Shown here: positions 19,680 to 28,930 of the stretch, piece by piece | Position numbering within the stretch: the first letter of the stretch is position 1 | Layout: every line of letters begins with the position of its first letter | Origin: Verrucomicrobiota bacterium | GTDB taxonomy: Bacteria; Verrucomicrobiota; Kiritimatiellia; RFP12; UBA1067 | NCBI GenBank assembly: GCA_023269675.1 | Contig: JAHFSX010000038.1 | Coordinates: 1 to 64,000, forward strand | DNA length: 64,000 nucleotides | Reading direction: 5' to 3' | Notes under the pieces: generated by a model | What the model saw: the letters and a program-made list of their open reading frames with translations, nothing else | Told to the model about the DNA's origin: nothing | Database searches by the model: none | Made by a program: the position numbers and the translations under genes

Positions 19680-22061
19680 ATGGCGAAATGGTTTGATCAC
19701 GTGACAGGTCGCATCACTCTGGGTGTGGCAGGCGGTCTGATGTTTGGCGCCTTTCTGGCGGTATGGCTGCGTGCGCTTGATGCCGTGGCGGGCCGTACGG
19801 CCTATTCCTTAGCGGCCTTTGCGGTTGTGACGGCACTGGGGGTGGCGTCGGGGCTGATCGGCGCATGGTGGCCGTGCCGCAAAATCAAGGAGCCGATGGT
19901 GCTGCTGCGATTTGTTTTCCTGATCATGGCCTGTTGGCTGGTGCTTCAGCTCGCGGCGGTGAAAGGGGTCGCCGGCGGATGGCAGCGCATTCTGATGGAT
20001 ACGACGCGCACCTTCGGCCTCGCGATGTTGACTCTGGTCAAAACGGCGGCGTTCTTTTTCGGCGTTCCCGCGTTGCTGGCGGGCGTGGCGGGGCAGGTGT
20101 TGTTGCGGCCTCGCCTGCATTCTGCGAGGTTGCCCGGCGGACAGCTCCAGGCGCGTTTTTGGTGCTTGGCCGCCGCGTCCGTCGGGTCAGGCTATCTCTT
20201 GGGCTCGGCGGTGCTGGTGCCGCGGGTGGGAGTTGAGGGCCTGACGCGCTTGGCCGCTTTGTGGTTTGGCGCGCTGGCCTCCCTGGCTGTGCTGTCGGGC
20301 GTGCCGCGGTGGACAGGGTTACGTCTGGCCTTGGCGTTAGTCCCCCTGGCGCTGGTGATGGGCCTGCTGGGGGCTTTGAATCCGCGAGGGCACGGGTCGG
20401 TCTTGACCGAAGGCACGTTCGGCAGGCTGGTCCACCGTGACAGCGGATTCGCGCAGGGGACACCGGTTTTTCAGCACCATTCGCAAAGTCATACCGTGGC
20501 TGTGTATGAAGATCCGGACTATCAGTTCGTCTTCGCTCTGGACGGACGTCCCCTGCTGTTTGGCAACCGTTTCCATTCGGCCAGGACCCTGAGCGGATAC
20601 ATTCCCCTGCTGGTAAGGCCCTCTTGTAAAAGGGCGGCGGTGCTGGGTTCCGAGTCTGGGTTCTATCTGCCGTTTCTTGTGCGCGGGGGCGTCCAGGACG
20701 TGTCGTGGGCGGGGGCTGATCCCGCGGTCTTGAAATTGGCGTTGGCCGCGGACAGTTTTGTGACGGGTGATGAGACCTGCGTGAAAGCGAAACTGCATGC
20801 CGGTGTGGAATTGTCATCGACAGGCGGATACGACATTTTGTTTCTGGCCGCGGAACCGGTGTGGATGCGCGGCACGCGTTCGGCTTACAGCCGTTCGTTT
20901 TTTGGGAAGTGCCGCACGTCCTTGTCGGCGGACGGGATCGTCGCGTTGCATCTGGATGCGCGGGCGCTGTCCCCCGGGCGGTTCGCGTCGATTGCGCAGG
21001 ATTTCGCGTCGGAATTTCCCGGCATGCAGGTCTGGTGCACCGGCGCGTACGACTGGCTGCTGCTGGGCTGCGCCAAGGAAATCAAGGTTCCGGTGGACGG
21101 CACGTTAGCCGTGCTGGAAAAGCCGCTCGTGTTCCGTGACCTCGCGCGGGGCGGGGTGCAGGCGTTGCCTGAGATTCTGGCATGCATGGTGTGTGACGGA
21201 AAGGGCTTGGCCCCCTGGCTGGCAGGCACGCGGCCGGAGAGCGCGTGGCTTTCGTCGTGGCGCGCGCCGCAAGGGGTGTTTGCCAAAGAGCGGACGACCC
21301 TGCAGCCGGTCACGTTGGAGGGGTGCCGGCAATGGAAGGCGCAGTGGGTGTTGCCGGGCGAGTTGGATGTGGATGTGTATGTGAACTTGCTCGACAAGGT
21401 CGGACGGACCCTTGGCGCGCGCGTCTCGTCCGTGACGGCGTTGGCCGAAACAGCCAAGGGCCGGAGCGACCCCGCGCTGGCCGCGGCACGGGCCGCAGCC
21501 AAGATTAACCCGCGTGACGCATTGCTGGTTCAACTCTCAGAGTCTCTGGAGTTGGAGGCGCGGCGGCGGATCAAGATCGGCGATTTCAAAGGCGGGGTGA
21601 AGTGCTATGAGAATCTGCTCTCTTTTTCGCCCGAAGCGGCACGCTCCCATTACGGGATGGCCTATTGCCTGCGGGCCAACGGTGATAATGAGGCCGCCTA
21701 TCTGCATTTTGCCCGGGCCGTCGCAGCGGCGCCGGAACAGACCGGCTACCGCATGGAGTTAGCGCAGGTCGCGCTGTCGATTGGTGAGTTCGCGGAGGCG
21801 GACCGGCAGTATCAGGAGGTGCTGAAACGCGAACCCGATAATCCCGAATTCTTGTTCCGGTATGCGAAGGGGCTGGCCTACAAGGAGCGTCCCGTCAAAA
21901 ACATGGCGCAGGCGCTGAAACTGGCGGAACGCGCGTGTGTGCTGACGCAGTGGGACAATACCGAGTTCACCTACGGGTTGGCCGATCTTTATATGGATGC
22001 GGGGCGGGTCCTGGAGGGTATGGGACTCAAGCGCCGGATCAAAGAAGGGTTTAAAAAGTAG
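19680..22061 (+). CDS. membrane protein with spermidine-synthase-like domain and TPRs
   Basis: The 793-residue product has about seven hydrophobic segments in its first 240 residues. A cytosolic domain follows that resembles the spermidine/spermine synthase fold (HTVAVYEDPDYQFVFALDGRPLLFG, then YIPLLVRPSCKRAAVLGSESGFYLPFL and a strand ending WAGADPAVLKLA). The glycine-rich SAM/dcSAM motif is degenerate (GSESGF), and the acidic ligand-binding residue is replaced, so catalysis is doubtful. Residues 600-790 form tetratricopeptide repeats (KCYENLLSFSPEAARSHYGMAYCLRANGDNEAA and following). Similar fused proteins occur widely without known function. The ATG at 19680 is preferred over the TTG at 19671. 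It lies 45 nt after waaA. Confidence 0.75.
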   Translation: MAKWFDHVTGRITLGVAGGLMFGAFLAVWLRALDAVAGRTAYSLAAFAVVTALGVASGLIGAWWPCRKIKEPMVLLRFVFLIMACWLVLQLAAVKGVAGGWQRILMDTTRTFGLAMLTLVKTAAFFFGVPALLAGVAGQVLLRPRLHSARLPGGQLQARFWCLAAASVGSGYLLGSAVLVPRVGVEGLTRLAALWFGALASLAVLSGVPRWTGLRLALALVPLALVMGLLGALNPRGHGSVLTEGTFGRLVHRDSGFAQGTPVFQHHSQSHTVAVYEDPDYQFVFALDGRPLLFGNRFHSARTLSGYIPLLVRPSCKRAAVLGSESGFYLPFLVRGGVQDVSWAGADPAVLKLALAADSFVTGDETCVKAKLHAGVELSSTGGYDILFLAAEPVWMRGTRSAYSRSFFGKCRTSLSADGIVALHLDARALSPGRFASIAQDFASEFPGMQVWCTGAYDWLLLGCAKEIKVPVDGTLAVLEKPLVFRDLARGGVQALPEILACMVCDGKGLAPWLAGTRPESAWLSSWRAPQGVFAKERTTLQPVTLEGCRQWKAQWVLPGELDVDVYVNLLDKVGRTLGARVSSVTALAETAKGRSDPALAAARAAAKINPRDALLVQLSESLELEARRRIKIGDFKGGVKCYENLLSFSPEAARSHYGMAYCLRANGDNEAAYLHFARAVAAAPEQTGYRMELAQVALSIGEFAEADRQYQEVLKREPDNPEFLFRYAKGLAYKERPVKNMAQALKLAERACVLTQWDNTEFTYGLADLYMDAGRVLEGMGLKRRIKEGFKK

Positions 22062-22109
22062 AACCCCGAGAAATCTCAGTCGGCATCAAACGCTCCATGT
22101 CCGCCTTTC

Positions 22110-22150
22110 AACGCTGAGTAACTGCGCTTGAACGCCGGGCGTTCAGCGTT
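22110..22150. terminator. hairpin between convergent genes
   Basis: AACGCTGA (22110-22117) pairs with TCAGCGTT (22143-22150). An inner odd palindrome TGAACGCC-G-GGCGTTCA (22129-22145) can form an alternative structure. It lies between the TPR gene and mtaB, which converge. Confidence 0.4.
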
Positions 22151-22152
22151 TC

Positions 22153-23412
22153 TCATGCGAGATCCGGCCGCTTGGCCAGCAGCACGCCGTGGGGTTCGGT
22201 CGCGTAAGGTTCGCAGGCGACCAGCCGGCGTTTGTGCGAGAGCGGAACACCGCTGATTTTGCAGGCGAGATATTCCCCGGTCCACCCGTGGGCAAGCCCT
22301 GCGGCGTCGAAGTGCTCGATTAACACTTCTACGGTTTGCCCGATGAACCCCTGCGCAAAGACCGTTCGTTTCCGGTCTTTCAGCCGCATCAGTTCAGCCG
22401 CACGGCGCTTGCGTTCCTGTTCCGGCACGGCATCCGCAAAGGTGGCGGCGGGTGTGCCGGGGCGTTCGCTGTAGGGGAAGACGTGCAGATTGCTGAACGG
22501 GAGGGCTTCGAGAAAGGCGCGCGTGTGCTCGAACGCCTCAAGGGATTCTCCAGGAAAGCCCGTAATCATGTCGGCGCCGAGCCCCAGCTGCGGCATCCTG
22601 GTCAAGCTGTCGAGCAGCGTGCGAGTCATATCCTCGACCGTGTAGCGCCGCCCCATGCGGGTCAGCACCCCGTTGTCGCCGCTCTGGATCGGGAGATGCA
22701 GGAATTTGCACAGCTTGGGGGTCTCGGCCATGAGCGCGGTCACGTCGCGCTCGACGGTGCCGGGCTCGAGGGAGCCCAAGCGAAGCCGGCCCAGACCGGG
22801 CAGGGAGGCCAGGGCGGACAGCAGGTCGACCAGGCCGCGGGTGCCGTCGGCGTAACACGCGAGATTACACCCCGTCACTACGATCTCCCCGAAACCGGCA
22901 TCCACAAACGACTGCGCCTCGCGCAGGCAGTCGTCAAAAGGTCGGCTGTAAGGCCGGCCGCGCGTGTGCGGCACGATGCAATAGGAACAGAAGAAGTCGC
23001 AGCCGTCCTGGACTTTGAGCGAGGCGCGCTGCGTGGAGAACGAGGGCACTACGGCCAGCGGGGCCGCGTCGATGCCGAGATGCCGCAGCACCAGGGCCAC
23101 CAACGCATCCTTGCGCTCCCGCGGCACGACCAGGTCGATCGACAGGTCGCGGAGCGTTTCGGCTGAGACCGCCTCGACCACGCACCCCACCAGAACCAGA
23201 CAGCAATCAGGCGATCTCTTTCTTAACGTGCGGATGAGTTTCAGACATTCGTTTTCGGCGGCCTGGGTGATCGCGCAGGTGTGGAGCACCACCACGCGGG
23301 CGGGTGTTCCGAAAGGCACGCGGCTGAATCCGGCGGCGCCGAATCCGGCCTCAAACTGCGCGGTCTCCGCCCGGTTCAGCCGGCAGCCGAATGTTTTGAA
23401 GGCAACCGTCAT
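22153..23412 (-). CDS. mtaB: tRNA t6A37 methylthiotransferase MtaB
   Basis: MtaB converts t6A to ms2t6A at position 37 of tRNAs reading ANN codons, using two [4Fe-4S] clusters and SAM. The 419-residue protein has the N-terminal UPF0004 cysteines Cys10, Cys46 and Cys77, and the radical-SAM motif CDFFCSYC (Cys138, Cys142, Cys145). Downstream blocks are DAGFGEIVVTGCNLACY and LHLPIQSGDNGVLTRMGRRYTVEDM. A TRAM-like C-terminal segment (VFAQGFIGQTVEVLIE) completes the family. Downstream on the minus strand it follows cysK, with the gap between the two genes only 14 nt, so they are probably one operon. Confidence 0.95.
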   Translation of the reverse strand: MTVAFKTFGCRLNRAETAQFEAGFGAAGFSRVPFGTPARVVVLHTCAITQAAENECLKLIRTLRKRSPDCCLVLVGCVVEAVSAETLRDLSIDLVVPRERKDALVALVLRHLGIDAAPLAVVPSFSTQRASLKVQDGCDFFCSYCIVPHTRGRPYSRPFDDCLREAQSFVDAGFGEIVVTGCNLACYADGTRGLVDLLSALASLPGLGRLRLGSLEPGTVERDVTALMAETPKLCKFLHLPIQSGDNGVLTRMGRRYTVEDMTRTLLDSLTRMPQLGLGADMITGFPGESLEAFEHTRAFLEALPFSNLHVFPYSERPGTPAATFADAVPEQERKRRAAELMRLKDRKRTVFAQGFIGQTVEVLIEHFDAAGLAHGWTGEYLACKISGVPLSHKRRLVACEPYATEPHGVLLAKRPDLA

Positions 23413-23426
23413 GGTGCGGCACGGAG

Positions 23427-24368
23427 TCAGGCGAACAGCGCCGTGGAGAGGTAGCGCTCGCCCGCGTCCGGCAGGATCGCGACGATGAGTTTGCCGGCAT
23501 ACGTGTCCTCGGTGGCCAAACGCAGGGCGGCCGCCACCGCCGCACCGCTCGAGATGCCGGAGAAGATGCCCTCGTCGCGGGCCAAACGGCGGGCGATCTC
23601 CATCGCCTCCGGAGTGGGCACGGCGACGATTTGATCGATGACCGAAAAATCGACCACCTGCGGGATGAAATTGGCGCCGATCCCTTGAATCCCGTGGGAG
23701 GCCGGGGTGAGCGGCGCGCCGGACAGATGCTGGGAGAGCAGCGGGCTTTCGGCCGGCTCGACGGCGACCATCCGCACGCCCGCGCCGATGCCTTTGAAAT
23801 ACCGCGCGGTGCCGACGATGGTGCCACCCGTGCCGACACCCGCCACGACGGCGGCGACACGGCCGTCGGTCTGGGACCAGATCTCGGGGCCGGTGGTGCG
23901 CTCATGGATGAGGGGGTTGGAGGGGTTGGTGAACTGGTTGGGCATGTAGAAGCGGGTGGGGGCTTCGTTCAGGAGCTCTTGCGCCTTTTGCACGGCGCCC
24001 GCCATGCCGGTCTCCGCCGGGGTGAGCACAAGCTGCGCGCCCATGGCGGCCAGGACACGGCGGCGTTCCAGGCTCATGCTTTCAGGCATGGTCAGGGTGA
24101 CGGCGTACCCGCGCGCGGCCCCGACCATGGCGAGGGCGATGCCGGTGTTGCCGCTTGTCGGCTCCACAATCGTCATGCCGGGCTTGAGCTCGCCGCTGCG
24201 CTCCGCTTCCCAGACCATGGAGGCGGCGGTGCGGCATTTGACTGAGTAAGAGGGGTTGCGCCCCTCGACTTTGACGACGACGAGGGCGCGCAGGCCGCGC
24301 GCCAGTTTGTTGAGTTGCACCAGCGGGGTATTGCCAATGGAAAGCGAGTTGTCGGTAAACACATTCAT
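23427..24368 (-). CDS. cysK: cysteine synthase A
   Basis: O-acetylserine sulfhydrylase makes cysteine from O-acetylserine and sulfide with PLP. The 313-residue protein has the PLP lysine in NPSYSVKCR (Lys44), the substrate loop TSGNTG, the phosphate-binding GTGGT, and IQGIGANFIP. The SVKCR form is that of E. coli CysK and not CysM. The start at 24368 is chosen because AGAGGA precedes it and the N-terminus MNVFTDNSLSIGNTPLVQLN aligns with the family. A longer frame to 24428 has no such support. It is the first gene of the cysK-mtaB unit and is divergent from ispF. Confidence 0.95.
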   Translation of the reverse strand: MNVFTDNSLSIGNTPLVQLNKLARGLRALVVVKVEGRNPSYSVKCRTAASMVWEAERSGELKPGMTIVEPTSGNTGIALAMVGAARGYAVTLTMPESMSLERRRVLAAMGAQLVLTPAETGMAGAVQKAQELLNEAPTRFYMPNQFTNPSNPLIHERTTGPEIWSQTDGRVAAVVAGVGTGGTIVGTARYFKGIGAGVRMVAVEPAESPLLSQHLSGAPLTPASHGIQGIGANFIPQVVDFSVIDQIVAVPTPEAMEIARRLARDEGIFSGISSGAAVAAALRLATEDTYAGKLIVAILPDAGERYLSTALFA

Positions 24369-24462
24369 GGTAAAAATCCTCTGTAAGTACGGCCGATAGT
24401 ACTGGATTTCCGCCCGATAAAAAAGCACTTTCGTTTAAATCAGCAACGGGCGGCATGTTCGA

Positions 24463-24491
24463 TTGTCCCGACGCCTGAAATCGGGTATAGT
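24463..24491 (+). promoter_or_regulatory. promoter giving a probably leaderless ispF mRNA
   Basis: TTGTCC (24463-24468), a 17-bp spacer and TATAGT (24486-24491). The initiation codon of ispF starts 7 nt later, at the expected transcription start, and there is no Shine-Dalgarno sequence. Confidence 0.6.
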
Positions 24492-24498
24492 AGCGCGC

Positions 24499-24987
24499 AT
24501 GATACGCACAGGAATAGGTTTTGATTCCCACCGTCTGGTCCCGGGACGCCGCCTGGTTTTGGGCGGTGTCGAGATCCCGCACGAGCACGGTTTGATGGGA
24601 CATTCCGACGCCGATGTCCTGATCCACGCGCTCTGTGACGCGTTGCTGGGTTCCGTGGCCGACGGCGATATCGGGCAACACTTTTCAGACCAGGACCCCC
24701 AGTGGAAGGATGCGGACAGCACCGTCCTGCTGGCGCGGGTGATCGAGCGGCTGACGCGGGCGGGGTGGCGCGTGGTGAACACGGATGTGACGGTGGTGGC
24801 CGAGGCCCCCAAACTGATGCCGCATATCCCGGCGATGCGCACACGCCTCGCCGAGGTGATGGGCGTCGACCGGTCGCGCGTGTCGGTGAAAGCCAAGACC
24901 AATGAGGGCATGGATGCCGTGGGGCGCCGCGAGGGTATTAGCGCCATGGCCGTGGCGACCGTCGCGCAACGGTTGGCCGGGGATTGA
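24499..24987 (+). CDS. ispF: 2-C-methyl-D-erythritol 2,4-cyclodiphosphate synthase
   Basis: IspF catalyses the fifth step of the MEP isoprenoid pathway, cyclising CDP-ME 2-phosphate. The 162-residue protein has all landmarks: metal ligands Asp9, His11 (GFDSHRL) and His43 (HSDADVLIHALCDALLG), DIGQHFSDQDP, and the CMP-binding KAKTNEGMDAVGRREGI. The ATG at 24499 is supported by the family N-terminus and by the promoter immediately upstream. It heads the long plus-strand gene run that continues with cysS. Confidence 0.96.
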   Translation: MIRTGIGFDSHRLVPGRRLVLGGVEIPHEHGLMGHSDADVLIHALCDALLGSVADGDIGQHFSDQDPQWKDADSTVLLARVIERLTRAGWRVVNTDVTVVAEAPKLMPHIPAMRTRLAEVMGVDRSRVSVKAKTNEGMDAVGRREGISAMAVATVAQRLAGD

Positions 24988-25014
24988 TCAGGGACGTTTG
25001 AGGGAGAGACGAGG

Positions 25015-26415
25015 ATGCAATTTTACAACAGCATGACGCGTAGCAAGGAACCGCTGGTGCCCATCGACTCGGGGCACGTGGGCATGTACACGTGCGGGCC
25101 GACGGTTTACAACTTCGCCCATATCGGCAACTTCCGCGCGTACACCTTCGAGGATATTCTGCGGCGCGCGCTCACGTACCACGGCTGCCGCGTGAAGCAG
25201 GTGATGAACCTCACCGACGTGGACGACAAGACGATCCGCGGCGCGCTGGCCGCCGGCGTGCCGCTGAAAACCTTTACGGCGCCTTACATCCAGGCTTTCT
25301 TCCAGGATTTAAAAACGCTGAACGTCCAGCCGGCCGAGGTCTATCCTGCGGCCACGGACCACGTCCCCGAGATGCTGGTGCTGGTCGAAAAACTTTTCGC
25401 GCGCGGGCTGGCCTATCAGTCGGAGGACGGTTCGGTCTACTTCAGCGTCGCCAAACTGCCCGGCTACGGCAAGCTCGCGCATCTGGACCGCGAGAACCTG
25501 CGGGCCGGCGCGCGCGTGGCCCAGGACGAGTACGAGAAGGAGAGCTACGGCGACTTCGCCCTGTGGAAGGCCTGGGACGCCAACGACGGGGATGTGGTCT
25601 GGGACTCGCCGTGGGGACGTGGACGTCCCGGCTGGCACCTCGAATGTTCGGCCATGGCCATGAAGTACCTGGGCGAGACGTTTGACATCCATACGGGCGG
25701 CATCGACAACCTTTTCCCGCATCACGAAAACGAGATCGCTCAGGCGGAGGGCGCCACGGGCAAGCCTTTTGTGAACCTCTGGCTGCATTGCGCGCATCTG
25801 CGCGTGAACGGCGAGAAGATGTCCAAATCGCTCGGGAACTTCTTCACGCTGCGTGATCTGGTGGAGAAGGGGTGGTCGGGGCGCGAGATCCGTTACGTGC
25901 TGATCAACGGACATTACCGGCAGCCCCTCAACTTCACTTTCGATGCGCTGGACGCCGCGCGCACCTCGCTGGCCCGCATCGACGAGTGTGTCGACGCGTT
26001 GACCGCCCTTGCGGGTTCTGCGGCTTCCGGCACGGTGCCGGCGTGGGCTGTGGCCGGCCGCCAGGCGTTCGAGGCTGCGATCGACGACGATCTCAATCTG
26101 CCGGAGGCCTTCGCCGCGCTTTTCGCCTTGGTGCGCGAGAGCAACAGCGCGATGCATCAGAGCGCGCTTATGCCGGCGCAGGCTGCCGCGCTGCTCGCGA
26201 CGTTTGAGGCGCTCGACACGGTGTTCGGTCTGGTCCGCTTCGGACGCGCCGCGGAGGGCGGAATCCCCTCGGAGATCAAGGCGCTGGTTCGGGACCGGGC
26301 GTCGGCGCGGGCCAACAAGGATTGGGCCGGCTCGGATCGTTTACGCGATGAGATCGCCGCGAAGGGCTGGGAAGTGCGCGACTCCAAAGAGGGTCAGAAG
26401 GTCAAGAAACTGTAA
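25015..26415 (+). CDS. cysS: cysteinyl-tRNA synthetase
   Basis: This class I synthetase charges tRNA-Cys. The 466-residue protein has the zinc ligand Cys27 in MYTCGPTVYNFAHIGN, the HIGH motif as HIGN (36-39), WHLECSAMAMKYLG and HTGGIDNLFPHHENEIAQ for zinc and cysteine recognition, and KMSKS at 268-272. The C-terminal anticodon-binding region is of normal length. A purine-rich GAGGATG start context is present. Adjacent ispF and cysS are common neighbours in many bacteria. It is 27 nt downstream of ispF and 3 nt upstream of tmk. Confidence 0.97.
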   Translation: MQFYNSMTRSKEPLVPIDSGHVGMYTCGPTVYNFAHIGNFRAYTFEDILRRALTYHGCRVKQVMNLTDVDDKTIRGALAAGVPLKTFTAPYIQAFFQDLKTLNVQPAEVYPAATDHVPEMLVLVEKLFARGLAYQSEDGSVYFSVAKLPGYGKLAHLDRENLRAGARVAQDEYEKESYGDFALWKAWDANDGDVVWDSPWGRGRPGWHLECSAMAMKYLGETFDIHTGGIDNLFPHHENEIAQAEGATGKPFVNLWLHCAHLRVNGEKMSKSLGNFFTLRDLVEKGWSGREIRYVLINGHYRQPLNFTFDALDAARTSLARIDECVDALTALAGSAASGTVPAWAVAGRQAFEAAIDDDLNLPEAFAALFALVRESNSAMHQSALMPAQAAALLATFEALDTVFGLVRFGRAAEGGIPSEIKALVRDRASARANKDWAGSDRLRDEIAAKGWEVRDSKEGQKVKKL

Positions 26416-26418
26416 TTT

Positions 26419-27078
26419 ATGCCGTACGGAAAGTTCATTACGTTCGAAGGTCCGGAGGGGAGCGGGAAGTCCACGCACATCAGCCTGCTGGCGGCGTATT
26501 TGCGCGCGCAGGGGATCGGTGTGACGCTCACCCGCGAGCCCGGCGGGACGCCGCTGGGAGAAGTCATCCGCACGCTGCTGCAGCACAACGGTTCGGGCGA
26601 GGCGCCGGTCGGACGGGCCGAGGTGCTCCTGTTTTTGGCCAGCCGCGCCCAGCATGTCGAGCGTCTCATCCGGCCGGCTTTGGCCGCCGGGGAGTGGGTG
26701 CTTTGCGACCGCTTCGAGGATTCGACCTTGGCCTATCAGGGCTACGGACGAGGTTTCGATCTGAGCGAGTTGCAGGCGGTGAACCATTTCGCGACGCACG
26801 GCCTCAAGCCGGACCTGACGGTGCTGTTGGACGTCACGCCCGAAACCAGCCGGGCGCGCCTGCTGGCGCGGCAGTCGGCGACGGCGACGCTGCCGGACCG
26901 CATCGAAGGCGAGGCGGACGAGTTCCACATCCGCCTACGCGACGGGTTTCTGAATCTGGCGCGTCGGGAGCCCGCACGTTTTGTGGTGCTCGCGACCGAG
27001 CGCGAACAAGACGCGGTGGCGGCCGACGTCCGCGCCGCGGTGAGCGAACGCCTGATGGGGTGCGGCCATGCGGATTGA
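26419..27078 (+). CDS. tmk: thymidylate kinase
   Basis: Tmk phosphorylates dTMP to dTDP. The 219-residue protein has the P-loop GPEGSGKS (11-18), TREPGGTPLGEVIRTLL for dTMP binding, the DRFEDSTLAYQGYGRG motif and the LID segment near RIEGEADEFH. The start lies 3 nt after cysS, and the end overlaps holB by 11 nt, so translation is coupled. Confidence 0.95.
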   Translation: MPYGKFITFEGPEGSGKSTHISLLAAYLRAQGIGVTLTREPGGTPLGEVIRTLLQHNGSGEAPVGRAEVLLFLASRAQHVERLIRPALAAGEWVLCDRFEDSTLAYQGYGRGFDLSELQAVNHFATHGLKPDLTVLLDVTPETSRARLLARQSATATLPDRIEGEADEFHIRLRDGFLNLARREPARFVVLATEREQDAVAADVRAAVSERLMGCGHAD

Positions 27079-28036
27079 TGACACCTTCCAGATGGTCAAA
27101 CGGGCGATCGACATGGGTCGGCCCGCTCACGGGTACCTCATCATCGGGCCGGTGCGCGGCGTCGCGATGGACTTGGCGGTGCGCATCTTACAGGTGCTGT
27201 TCTGCAAGAGCGAACACAAGCCTTGCGGAGCGTGCGACGCATGCCGCCATGTGGTCGAGCGGATCGAAGCTGACATCCACTGGGTCTTTCCCGAGAAGAA
27301 GTCGCGCATCATCAGCGCCGAGCAGATCCGCGAGAAACTCATTTATGAGGTGACGCAGACCTCGTTTTCAGGCGGATGGAAGGCCGGCGTGCTGGTCGGA
27401 GCGGACCGCCTCAACGAGGCCTCCGCGAACGCTTTTCTGAAAACGCTGGAGGAGCCGCCGGATAAGACCGTGTTCCTGCTGCTTTCGGATGCGCCGCAGC
27501 AATTGCTGCCGACCATTGTGTCGCGCTGCCAGCGGATCGACCTCGACGAGATGCGCGAATTGGGGGAGCCTTGGAAAAGCCGCGTGATCGAGGTCTTGGC
27601 AAGCCCGCTGTGGGGCAAGCCGCTGGAAGGGCTCGCCATGTCCAACGTGCTTTTTTCGGTTTTAAGCGACGTCAAAGGCAAGGCGGAACAGCTGGTCAAG
27701 GACGAGACGCAGCGCGAGACCAAGGTCGACGAGGATGACGAGGTGTTTGACGCGAAGGTTAGCGCGCGCTACCGCGAGATGCGCACCGATTTTCTGCTGA
27801 CGCTGTTGCGCTGGTTCCGCGATCTGTTTGTGCTGAAAGCCGGGGGTGACCCCGCGCTGGTCTTCAATCAGGCCAAGCTCGATGTGCTGACGGAGCGCGC
27901 GGCGCGGCTGAGCCTCGCGCAGGTGATTTACAATCTGGCCTCGGTGGAAGAGTTGGCGCGGCAAATGGAGAAGAACCTTTCGGAAGAGTCCATTCTGGCA
28001 TACGCCGTTGACCGCATCCATCATGGCGCGGTTTAG
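27068..28036 (+). CDS. holB: DNA polymerase III subunit delta' (HolB-type)
   Basis: Delta' is part of the clamp loader. The 322-residue protein has the AAA+ fold, with a four-cysteine zinc module at Cys46, Cys53, Cys56 and Cys59 (CKSEHKPCGACDAC) and the sequence NAFLKTLEEPPDKTVFLLLSDAPQQLLPTIVSRCQ with the SRC motif. The P-loop position reads GPVRGVAM and lacks the GKS/T of an active ATPase, as expected of delta'. A central acidic insertion around residues 205-235 is unusual. The gene overlaps tmk, the common tmk-holB-ricT order of many bacteria. Confidence 0.92.
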   Translation: MRIDDTFQMVKRAIDMGRPAHGYLIIGPVRGVAMDLAVRILQVLFCKSEHKPCGACDACRHVVERIEADIHWVFPEKKSRIISAEQIREKLIYEVTQTSFSGGWKAGVLVGADRLNEASANAFLKTLEEPPDKTVFLLLSDAPQQLLPTIVSRCQRIDLDEMRELGEPWKSRVIEVLASPLWGKPLEGLAMSNVLFSVLSDVKGKAEQLVKDETQRETKVDEDDEVFDAKVSARYREMRTDFLLTLLRWFRDLFVLKAGGDPALVFNQAKLDVLTERAARLSLAQVIYNLASVEELARQMEKNLSEESILAYAVDRIHHGAV

Positions 28037-28045
28037 GAAATAAGC

Positions 28046-28930
28046 ATGCAGACAGTCGCACGCATACGGATGCCGGAAAATGGCACCTTTCTTTGCCGGG
28101 TCGCACCTGCATTGTCGCTGATGCCGGGAGATCCGTGTATTGTCGAGTTGGACTACGGGATGGACACCGGCACGGTGCTGGAGTTGTACGGCATCAATGA
28201 GAACGCGGGGAGCGATGAGAAAGCTCCGGCTTTCCGCGTCATTCGCAAGCAGGTTCCGGAGGATGACCATCGGCTGGAGGAGAATGCTGGGCTGGCCGAA
28301 AAGGCGAAGCAGGCGTTCATGCTTTCGGTCAGCCGCGAGAAGGGGCACGTCAAGTTGCTGCATAACCGTTTCTCTTACGGCAGGGATCGTTTCTTCGTCC
28401 GGTATGCCGCCCACGTGCCGGTGGATTTGAGGCGTTTCGTGGGGCAGTTGCAGCGTGATTTCAAGACGCATGTGGATCTGTGGCAAGTCGGGGTGCGCGA
28501 CGAGGCGGCGCTGGTGGGTTGTTTGGGACCTTGCGGGCGGGCGGTATGCTGTTGCACCTGGCAACACCAGTTTCAGCCCGTCAACGTGCGGATGGCGAAG
28601 ACCCAGGAAATGTCGCTGAACCCTGTCGCGATCAACGGGAGCTGCGGCCGGTTGAAATGCTGTTTGCGTTTCGAGTACGACCAGTACCGGGTGGCCGGTG
28701 CGGATCTGCCGGAAAACGGCAGTGTGGTGACATGCGCAGAATTTGAACATGTCGAAGGACTGGTCATCGGGCGCGACGTGATGCGGGGCCGTCTGACGGT
28801 CCGGACGCGCGACGGGCGTTTTCTGACGGTGGCGCGCGATGCGATTACGGTCGTGCGAGCCGCACAGGCAGAGGACAATGGCAAGGAGGGTGGTCATGAA
28901 GATTCTGGTGGTGAATGGTCCGAACCTTAA
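28046..28930 (+). CDS. ricT: PSP1-domain regulatory protein RicT/YaaT
   Basis: The 294-residue protein has the PSP1 C-terminal conserved domain. Its cysteines are arranged as C(159)LGPCGRAVCCCTW (163-172) and INGSCGRLKCCLRFE (Cys200, Cys205, Cys206). In Bacillus, RicT with RicA and RicF carries Fe-S clusters and affects RNA maturation and development. Whether partners exist here is not visible. Its place after holB matches the usual gene order in many phyla. The C-terminus overlaps aroQ by 35 nt. Confidence 0.9.
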   Translation: MQTVARIRMPENGTFLCRVAPALSLMPGDPCIVELDYGMDTGTVLELYGINENAGSDEKAPAFRVIRKQVPEDDHRLEENAGLAEKAKQAFMLSVSREKGHVKLLHNRFSYGRDRFFVRYAAHVPVDLRRFVGQLQRDFKTHVDLWQVGVRDEAALVGCLGPCGRAVCCCTWQHQFQPVNVRMAKTQEMSLNPVAINGSCGRLKCCLRFEYDQYRVAGADLPENGSVVTCAEFEHVEGLVIGRDVMRGRLTVRTRDGRFLTVARDAITVVRAAQAEDNGKEGGHEDSGGEWSEP

